From contig JACRMA010000142.1 in the NCBI GenBank assembly GCA_016235085.1, positions 1 to 37,158 of the forward strand: DNA of 37,158 bases, written 5' to 3'. The stretch comes from Candidatus Zixiibacteriota bacterium (GTDB taxonomy: Bacteria; Zixibacteria; MSB-5A5; WJJR01). Each line of letters begins with the position of its first letter. Position 1 is the stretch's first letter. The notes below the pieces were generated by a model, which saw only the letters and a list, made by a program, of their open reading frames with translations, was not told the origin of the DNA and searched no databases. Of the stretch, positions 31,781 to 37,158 are shown piece after piece. Position numbers and translations under genes: made by a program.

Positions 31781-33355
31781 TTAAGATCGAGATGGCGGCG
31801 GGTCCCCCCCTGGACCCACCGCCGAACCGGGAATAATCCCGCCCCGCTTCCCTTGCGGGTTGTGCGGCGGGTGCCCGCCCGCCGCAAGTATCCCTGCCGC
31901 CGTTTCCTGGTCGGAGAACCGATGGAAGACACCAGCGATTTCTTGAGTCTGTTCGTGGCCTTTCCCGCACAGAATGACCACATCGCCGGGATTCGCATCG
32001 GTGACCGCCCGTTCGATGGCACGGTACCGATCGGGGTCGCAGACAGTCGGCGCCCCCTTTGTAAAGCCCGCTTTGACTTCCTCGATAATTGCCAGCGGAT
32101 CCTCCGATCTGGGATTGTCGGAGGTGAGGTAGATTTCGTCAGCCCACTCTTCCACTGCGTGTGCCATTTCGGGGCGCTTGCCGCGATCACGATTGCCGCC
32201 GGCGCCGAAAAGAACGCGCAGTTTGCCCCGCACCAACGGACGCGCCGCCGAGAGCACGGCATCGAGGGCATCCGGGGTGTGCGCATAATCAACAAAGACA
32301 TCGAAGGGCGCCGAACTGGGAATGCGTTCGAGGCGTCCCGAGATTCCAGGAAATGCGGCCAGTCCGGCCGCGACTGTCCCGCCGGGGAGTCCCGCTCCCC
32401 ACGCGGCCGCGGCCATTGCCGCCAGATTGGCGTGATTGAAACGGCCCCACAGCGGAGAGAAGAACGGGTGCACTTCCCCGCCGAGCAGAAGCTGACCGCG
32501 CGTGCCGTCGAAATTGTGGGAGGTGATTTCCAGCCCGACGTCAACATCTTTGCGGCGCGCCGAGTAGCGAATCACACGCGTGGAGCGGGAGGCGCGCACG
32601 AAGACGTCCGCCGACGGATCGTCAACATTGATGGCGGCAAACGTGTCCGGGCCGGAGAGATTTTCGAAGAACAGCGACTTGACGCGGCGGTATTCCTCGA
32701 ATGTCTTGTGAAAGTCGAGGTGGTCGCGGGTGACATTGGTGAAGATCCCGGCGCGGAAGTGAATTCCCCAGGCACGGTCGAGCGCGATGGCGTGGGAGGA
32801 AACTTCACAGGCGACATTGCGCACACCGTCGGCACGCATCCGTTCCAGCATGGAGACCAGATCAGGCGATTCGGGTGTCGTGCGCGGCGCGGGGATCGAC
32901 TGGTTTCCCCAGCGGTACGTGATTGTGCCAATCAGTCCGGCCGGGATGCCGGCGGCACTCCACAACGCTTCGAGACCGGCCGCTATGGTTGACTTGCCAT
33001 TGGTGCCAATGACACCGAAAAGCTCCATTCTCTGATCCGGATTGTCGTAGAAACGCAACGCCGCTTCGGCCATGGCGCGGCGCGCATTCGGGACGATGAT
33101 CACCGGGATTTTGAGCGGCAATGCCCGTTCGGCCACCACCGCCACTGCACCATTGATCGCGGCCTGTGCGGCGAACTCGGCGCCATCGGCCCTTGCACCG
33201 GGGAGCGCGAAGAACAGATCGCCGGGATGCACCTGCCGGGAATCATATGCGAGGCCGGACACACGCAACGCACCCGTGGCGTCCGCGGGTATCTCAAGCA
33301 CGCCAGCCAGGGTTCTGGTGTCCGCCATGCGGATCATTGCAACGTTAACCGGCAT
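31781..33355 (-). CDS. murE: UDP-MurNAc-tripeptide synthetase (meso-diaminopimelate-adding)
   Basis: MurE adds the third stem residue to UDP-MurNAc-L-Ala-D-Glu. It has the P-loop GTNGKST (117-123), TNVTRDHLDFHKTFEEY, VFVDYAHTPDALD, and DNPR at 413-416. DNPR is the specificity motif for meso-diaminopimelate, the residue of most diderms. The start is ATG at 33355 with GAGGA 6 nt upstream; the gene overlaps ftsI by 22 bp. Family similarity ends near residue 490. The last ~32 residues (GGHPPHNPQGKRGG onward) are encoded by three consecutive hairpins and are not family-like. Confidence 0.96.
   Translation of the reverse strand: MPVNVAMIRMADTRTLAGVLEIPADATGALRVSGLAYDSRQVHPGDLFFALPGARADGAEFAAQAAINGAVAVVAERALPLKIPVIIVPNARRAMAEAALRFYDNPDQRMELFGVIGTNGKSTIAAGLEALWSAAGIPAGLIGTITYRWGNQSIPAPRTTPESPDLVSMLERMRADGVRNVACEVSSHAIALDRAWGIHFRAGIFTNVTRDHLDFHKTFEEYRRVKSLFFENLSGPDTFAAINVDDPSADVFVRASRSTRVIRYSARRKDVDVGLEITSHNFDGTRGQLLLGGEVHPFFSPLWGRFNHANLAAMAAAAWGAGLPGGTVAAGLAAFPGISGRLERIPSSAPFDVFVDYAHTPDALDAVLSAARPLVRGKLRVLFGAGGNRDRGKRPEMAHAVEEWADEIYLTSDNPRSEDPLAIIEEVKAGFTKGAPTVCDPDRYRAIERAVTDANPGDVVILCGKGHEQTQEIAGVFHRFSDQETAAGILAAGGHPPHNPQGKRGGIIPGSAVGPGGDPPPSRS
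31794..31886. repeat. Three consecutive hairpins at the murE 3' end
   Basis: Hairpin A (31794-31823) pairs GGCGGCGGGTCC with GGACCCACCGCC, with one mismatch. Hairpin B (31828-31841) is CGGGA-ATAA-TCCCG. Hairpin C (31863-31886) pairs TGCGGCGGG with CCCGCCGCA around a 6-nt loop. All lie inside the reading frame of murE and encode its Gly/Pro-rich tail. The arrangement looks like a palindromic repeat cluster inserted at the gene end, close to the murF start. Confidence 0.75.
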
Positions 33356-35436
33356 AGACGGTCCTCAGCCAGCGGAGTGCCTGCGGGCGGGTCCTGGGCG
33401 ACGATGGTGCCAGCACCGGAAACCTCCCATTTGGCCCCGAGATCACGCAATGGCCCGAACGCGTCACGCAGGCTCTTGCCGGTGAGATCGGGCCAGGTTT
33501 CAACAAAGGGAACGGCGGTCTTCGCCTTCACGGTGGCGGTCGGTACCAAACGGTTCCATCCGACCTCGAATCCCTGGGGTTGGTCGATGGCCGTGGCGGC
33601 ATCGAGTTCATTGACCATCGCGCTGGCCGAGGTTTCGGCGCGCGCTTCCATGAAGGAGGGCGCGACCGCCGCCACCAATTGCCGTGTCCAGTCATCGCGC
33701 GCATCGCGAATACTGTCGGTCGGGAGAAGGCCGGGATCGAACTGGTAATCCGGCATCAGGTCGTTCTCGTCACCGGCGGCGCCACGGCGGACGGCGTTCA
33801 ACAGAACCGGCGCAGCGGTGTATCCGCCGTAGTGGATCGGCTTGGGTTCATCGAGAATCACCAGGCCGAGGACACGCGGTTTGTCGGCGGGATAGAAGCC
33901 GACGAATGTCGCCATGTATTTGGATTTGTCGTAGCGATGTGTCTTCAGGTCGGGCTTCTCAGCCGTGCCCGTCTTGCCGGCGATGGGATATGCCGGATCC
34001 CAGATGACCTTGGCGGTTCCTTCATGGACGACTCCGGTCATGATCTTCTGCATGAGGTGGACGACTTCGGGGTCCAACACACGCCGTCCCGTCGTGCGCG
34101 AGGGGATGAATTTCCCGTCGGCCGTCTCGACCGCGTCGAGCAGATGGGGGCGCACAAGGTAACCGCCATTGGCCACCGCGGAATAGGCGGTCGCAAGCTG
34201 GAGCGGCGTCACCGATACACCGTGACCGATTGACATCGTCGCAATGTTGATTTCTGTGTGTTTTTGGCGCGCGATATGGCCGCGGGATTCGCCGGGCAGG
34301 TCGACGCCGGTGGAGTCACCGAAGCCAAAGCGGCGAATCCAATATTCGAGCCGTCCGGGCGGCATGAGATTCGCGATGCGCGCGGTAGCGACATTCGAAG
34401 AGACGATGAACGCTTCGGCCGTGGTCAGGATGCCGTGGCGCTTGTCGTCATGAAGAACACGTCCGGAAAAAGTCCCCTGGCCATTGCCGCCATCGAACCG
34501 GCGGGTCAAGTCGACGAGTCCATCGGACAGGGCGCCGGCGTAAGCAACAAGCTTGAAGGTCGAACCGGGCTCCATGACATCGGAGACAAGGCGATTCTTG
34601 CGGGCCTTGCGGCCGAGACCATTGGGATCGTAGTCCACCATTGCCAGGATGGCGCCGGTGTGCGGGTCCATCAGGATTGCCATTCCGGAGTTGGCCCGCC
34701 ACTTTTGGACTGCGGCCACGAGTTCTTCGGAGAGAATCGACTGGCTGCTCCAATCCAACGTCAGATGCAACCGCGCTCCGGGCCGGACCGGCTTGACCGG
34801 GACGGGATCGAGGGAGAAACGGCGGCCGGACGCATCGCGCAGGTAGACGCCCTCACCATCGGCGCCGGACAATACGCGATCGTATGCGAGCTCAAGCCCT
34901 GAGGCCCCGTCAATGGCATCGTTGACAAATCCGATGGGATCGGTGACGTCGGTTTGCACACAGGGATAGACTCGGTCGTACTCGTGACTGGCCTGAATCC
35001 CGGGCAGTTTCCAGGAGCGGATCAATTGGGCGGTCGGCTGGTCACATCGGCGGGCGAGCGGGGTGTAGACGCCGCTACGCTTCCCCCAAGCCACCGCGAG
35101 GCTGGTCGCGGGTGAGCCGAGGATGGGAGAGAATTTCGCCGCCAGCAGTTGCGCCGAGGTTTCACGGTCCGGATAGGCTGCGAACGATTCTTTTTCGATG
35201 CTGACGGCCAGTAGCCGTCCACGGCGGTCGACAATGTCGCCGCGCGGCGCGGGCAGCCGGATCGTGCGGTCACTCTGGTCCCCTGCCATATCCGCAAGGG
35301 GAGTTTGGTTGATGACTTGCAAGTAGAATGCGCGGGCCCAAATCGCCCCCCAGACGCACAAACCGGCTACCAGCAGAAGTCGCCGGCGGCGGGCGAATGT
35401 CGCTTCCAGTTGGCGTGTTCTTTGTCCCTGAACCAT
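33334..35436 (-). CDS. ftsI: Septal transpeptidase FtsI (PBP3-type) with PASTA domain
   Basis: A class B penicillin-binding protein that cross-links septal peptidoglycan as the partner of FtsW. It has a short cytoplasmic N-terminus, a membrane anchor (about 19-37), the dimerisation/pedestal domain starting LPAPRGDIVDRRGRLLAVS, and the transpeptidase domain. Catalytic motifs are STFK with Ser292, SSN (346-348) and KTG (488-490). A single C-terminal PASTA-like domain covers about 645-700 (PDLTGKSLRDAFGPL, then VAQDPPAGTPL). PASTA is absent from E. coli FtsI but occurs in many other phyla. Length is 700 residues. ATG at 35436 has only a weak ribosome binding site. The 3' end overlaps murE by 22 bp. 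Confidence 0.96.
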   Translation of the reverse strand: MVQGQRTRQLEATFARRRRLLLVAGLCVWGAIWARAFYLQVINQTPLADMAGDQSDRTIRLPAPRGDIVDRRGRLLAVSIEKESFAAYPDRETSAQLLAAKFSPILGSPATSLAVAWGKRSGVYTPLARRCDQPTAQLIRSWKLPGIQASHEYDRVYPCVQTDVTDPIGFVNDAIDGASGLELAYDRVLSGADGEGVYLRDASGRRFSLDPVPVKPVRPGARLHLTLDWSSQSILSEELVAAVQKWRANSGMAILMDPHTGAILAMVDYDPNGLGRKARKNRLVSDVMEPGSTFKLVAYAGALSDGLVDLTRRFDGGNGQGTFSGRVLHDDKRHGILTTAEAFIVSSNVATARIANLMPPGRLEYWIRRFGFGDSTGVDLPGESRGHIARQKHTEINIATMSIGHGVSVTPLQLATAYSAVANGGYLVRPHLLDAVETADGKFIPSRTTGRRVLDPEVVHLMQKIMTGVVHEGTAKVIWDPAYPIAGKTGTAEKPDLKTHRYDKSKYMATFVGFYPADKPRVLGLVILDEPKPIHYGGYTAAPVLLNAVRRGAAGDENDLMPDYQFDPGLLPTDSIRDARDDWTRQLVAAVAPSFMEARAETSASAMVNELDAATAIDQPQGFEVGWNRLVPTATVKAKTAVPFVETWPDLTGKSLRDAFGPLRDLGAKWEVSGAGTIVAQDPPAGTPLAEDRLCRLTLQ

Positions 35437-35495
35437 ATGCCGTCCAATGGCTGTCCGTGCGCGTCCTGCGTTTGGGCCCGGCGCCTCTCTACTTT

Positions 35496-35891
35496 TCAGT
35501 AATTCCTTTGATCTGTCCCCGCTTGTGTCAGCCGCAACGATCCCGATTGGCCGTTGCGCAATGATGGCAATTCATCGGCTGGATGCCCCGGTATCCCTGG
35601 CCGTGGCGCGCAGGCGAAGCGAACGCGCCGGCTCTCGGGAGTTGGGATCATCCCCAGATGGTTGATGGCGATTTCCTCGATGCGCGATCGCGATGACAAG
35701 CGGGAGTTTTCCGCGAGCAAGGCGACACGCACCCGGTCCATTTCCGTGATGTGCGTCTGGAGCCGGTCGATGCGATGGCCCAGTTGAACGACGGTGTATC
35801 TCTGCCAGACCCAGAGGGTGGCGATGAGAAATGCCGTCAGCCACCAGCGGGGGCCGAAGACCTCGAGCGCGGCTCGCAACCGGCCGGTCAT
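35496..35891 (-). CDS. ftsL: Cell division protein FtsL
   Basis: A small bitopic divisome protein that pairs with FtsB and FtsQ. Of 131 residues, one membrane segment lies at about 17-32 (WLTAFLIATLWVWQRY). A short coiled coil follows (about 38-66, HRIDRLQTHITEMDRVRVALLAEN). Then come the helix IEEIAINHLGMIPT, typical of FtsL, and a basic tail. I chose ATG at 35891, which overlaps the rsmH stop (ATGA) and has GGGGGA 4 nt upstream. An ATG four codons earlier has no such signal. The call rests on topology and on its place between rsmH and ftsI. Confidence 0.9.
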   Translation of the reverse strand: MTGRLRAALEVFGPRWWLTAFLIATLWVWQRYTVVQLGHRIDRLQTHITEMDRVRVALLAENSRLSSRSRIEEIAINHLGMIPTPESRRVRFACAPRPGIPGHPADELPSLRNGQSGSLRLTQAGTDQRNY

Positions 35892-36823
35892 TTTGTCCCC
35901 CATGACGATTCGGAGATGTGCACTTCAAATACTCTCATTCGGGCTGCCTGCGCTCGCGGGTTGGCGGCGCATTCTGCCTCGGTGGGACGCAGCACGCGCT
36001 TGTGAACGAGGTGGCCGCGCGGGCTGGCGCCACAGCGGCATTGCCCGTAGATCCTGGGGCAGTCGCATTTGCGGGCGGCCTCGCGCATGATCGTCTTGAC
36101 GATCCGGTCTTCGAGCGAGTGATAGGCGATCACAACCAAGCGTGAACCTTCGGAGAGCAGGTCCAGCGCCGAGGTCAGCCCCATGGCGATGGCGTCGAGT
36201 TCGGAATTGCTGTGGACACGCAGGGCCTGGAAGATCCTGGCGGCCGTGCGTCCCCAGATGCGTCCGTTCGGTCCCACGACCGAGATAATCAGATCCCGCA
36301 ATTGGGTGGTCGTCTCGATGGGTTGCGCAGCGCGAAGTTTGACGATGCGCCGGGCGATGCGGCGCGCGTTGGGTTCTTCGCCGAATCTCTTGAAGATGCC
36401 TGCGAGTTCTTCCTCGGAGGCCGAGTTTACCCAGTCCGAGGTTGGCTGGCCCCGGGTGGGATCGAATCTCAGATCGAGCGGACCATCGAGGCGGTAGGCA
36501 AACCCGCGGCGCGGGTTGTCCAACTGAAGTGACGAGAGCCCGAGATCAAAGAGAGCGCCGTTGATCTTTTCGATGCCGAGATCCTCGAAGATCTTAGCGA
36601 GCTCACGGTAGTCGGCGTGAACGACGATCGCACGTTCGCCGAATGCGGCGAGACGTCGCACCGCGAGCGCGGCGGCTTCGGGATCGCTGTCCGAGCCCAC
36701 GAGCTTCGCGTTGGGACTCAATCGATTCATGATCAATTCCGCGTGACCGGCGTTGCCGATTGTCGCATCGAAGTAAATTCCATCAAGATCAGTGATCAGT
36801 TCACGAAGTACTTCATCCGCCAT
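35888..36823 (-). CDS. rsmH: 16S rRNA (cytosine1402-N4)-methyltransferase
   Basis: RsmH (MraW) methylates N4 of C1402 in the ribosomal P site. The SAM-binding region is DATIGNAGHAELIM, followed by ALFDLGLSSLQLDNPRRGF and, near the C-terminus, VIAYHSLEDRIVK, all typical. Coordinates use the first ATG (311 residues). However, the four codons just upstream read His-Leu-Pro-Val, so the N-terminus would be HLPVMADEVL, matching the family's HxPVLxxEVL block. The true start is probably upstream at a non-ATG codon: CTG at 36832 has GGAGGG 7 nt before it, and ATT at 36886 has GAGGAGG 10 nt before it. The frame closes at a TGA at 36923-36925 with no ATG, GTG or TTG in between. Confidence 0.95.
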   Translation of the reverse strand: MADEVLRELITDLDGIYFDATIGNAGHAELIMNRLSPNAKLVGSDSDPEAAALAVRRLAAFGERAIVVHADYRELAKIFEDLGIEKINGALFDLGLSSLQLDNPRRGFAYRLDGPLDLRFDPTRGQPTSDWVNSASEEELAGIFKRFGEEPNARRIARRIVKLRAAQPIETTTQLRDLIISVVGPNGRIWGRTAARIFQALRVHSNSELDAIAMGLTSALDLLSEGSRLVVIAYHSLEDRIVKTIMREAARKCDCPRIYGQCRCGASPRGHLVHKRVLRPTEAECAANPRAQAARMRVFEVHISESSWGTK

Positions 36824-36873
36824 GACCGGCAGATGTCCGCCCTCCAGCGGCGGTCGACCCGTACCGGCGGCCT

Positions 36874-37158
36874 CTATAGGAGTAATTGGGCCGCAACCTC
36901 CTCGTACGATTTCCCGAATCCCTCAACGTACTGATCGAACTTCTCGGTGCCCCAGAACTCGATGCGGCGGATCATCCCCAGAATCAGGACGTCTTTCTTG
37001 ATGCCAACCTTGTCGGCGAGCGCCTGGGGGATGAGAATTCGCCCCTGCGTATCCGGCACGACCTCGACGGTGTTGGCCATCAGGACCCGGAGGACATAGT
37101 TGGCTTCCGGGTGGGCGAAGTTGAAGTTCTCGAACTTGGCTTCGACACGGCGCCATTC
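36874..37158 (-). CDS. mraZ: Transcriptional regulator MraZ (5' end outside the window)
   Basis: MraZ is an AbrB-fold DNA-binding protein that controls the dcw cluster by binding direct repeats upstream of itself. The visible 94 residues begin EWRRVEAKFENF at the window edge and contain the second of the two conserved DxxxR segments (DTQGRILIPQAL). They go on through GIKKDVLILGMIRRIEFW and end in a helix (YEEVAAQLLL). The first ~50 residues and the dcw promoter lie beyond the edge. The stop is 50 bp before the rsmH ATG. Confidence 0.93.
   Translation of the reverse strand, partial: EWRRVEAKFENFNFAHPEANYVLRVLMANTVEVVPDTQGRILIPQALADKVGIKKDVLILGMIRRIEFWGTEKFDQYVEGFGKSYEEVAAQLLL

Noticed and set aside
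30845-32992. A 715-codon open frame on the plus strand
   Set aside because: It is exactly antisense to murF and murE, begins without a ribosome binding site and shows no protein family. Long antisense frames are common opposite GC-rich genes with strong third-position bias.

Overview
The window is 37 kb of GC-rich bacterial DNA in which every convincing gene lies on the minus strand. It suggests an uncultivated, diderm member of the Fibrobacteres-Chlorobi-Bacteroidetes (FCB) superphylum, perhaps Zixibacteria or a neighbouring candidate phylum. The grounds are a complete SprA-type type IX secretion (T9SS) outer-membrane translocon, a protein ending in a T9SS type A sorting domain, an MsbA-like lipid flippase with an LPS-type heptosyltransferase homologue, and a MurE with the DNPR signature of meso-diaminopimelate peptidoglycan. 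The phylum assignment is inference.

Layout in transcription order, from high to low coordinates. (1) 37158-20488 is a canonical dcw cluster: mraZ (cut by the window edge), rsmH, ftsL, ftsI with a PASTA domain, murE, murF (broken by an in-frame TAA), mraY, murD, ftsW, murG, murC, ftsQ, ftsA, ftsZ. Most genes overlap by 1-22 bp or are a few bases apart, and a strong hairpin follows ftsZ. (2) 20183-17642 holds a good sigma70-like promoter and a secreted 14-repeat FG-GAP/VCBS protein with a T9SS sorting domain. (3) 17541-15406 is recG. (4) 15349-5883 holds a promoter, a DUF1844 protein, murB (displaced from the dcw cluster), the giant translocon gene sprA, a glutaminyl-cyclase-like lipoprotein of the M28 fold, and a membrane-anchored helix-hairpin-helix protein. 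(5) 5886-4752 is rsmD-coaD. (6) 4624-281 is a promoter followed by a GT9 glycosyltransferase, an MsbA-like ABC exporter and a GT4 glycosyltransferase. (7) 1-280 is non-coding and carries three copies of a palindromic repeat.

How the genes work together: the dcw cluster makes and polymerises peptidoglycan precursor (murE, murF, murD, murC, mraY, murG, and murB at its separate locus) and builds the divisome (ftsZ, A, Q, W, I, L). SprA, the glutaminyl cyclase and the repeat protein form a plausible secretion set. The repeat protein's predicted mature N-terminus is glutamine, the substrate of a periplasmic cyclase, and its C-terminus is the signal for export through SprA.

The most unusual points are the nonsense codon in the essential murF exactly at a domain boundary, the missing normal start codon of rsmH, a family of degenerate 9-bp tandem repeats at three separate gene ends, and a run of three hairpins forming the C-terminal tail of murE. 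No tRNA, rRNA, CRISPR array or insertion sequence was recognised.
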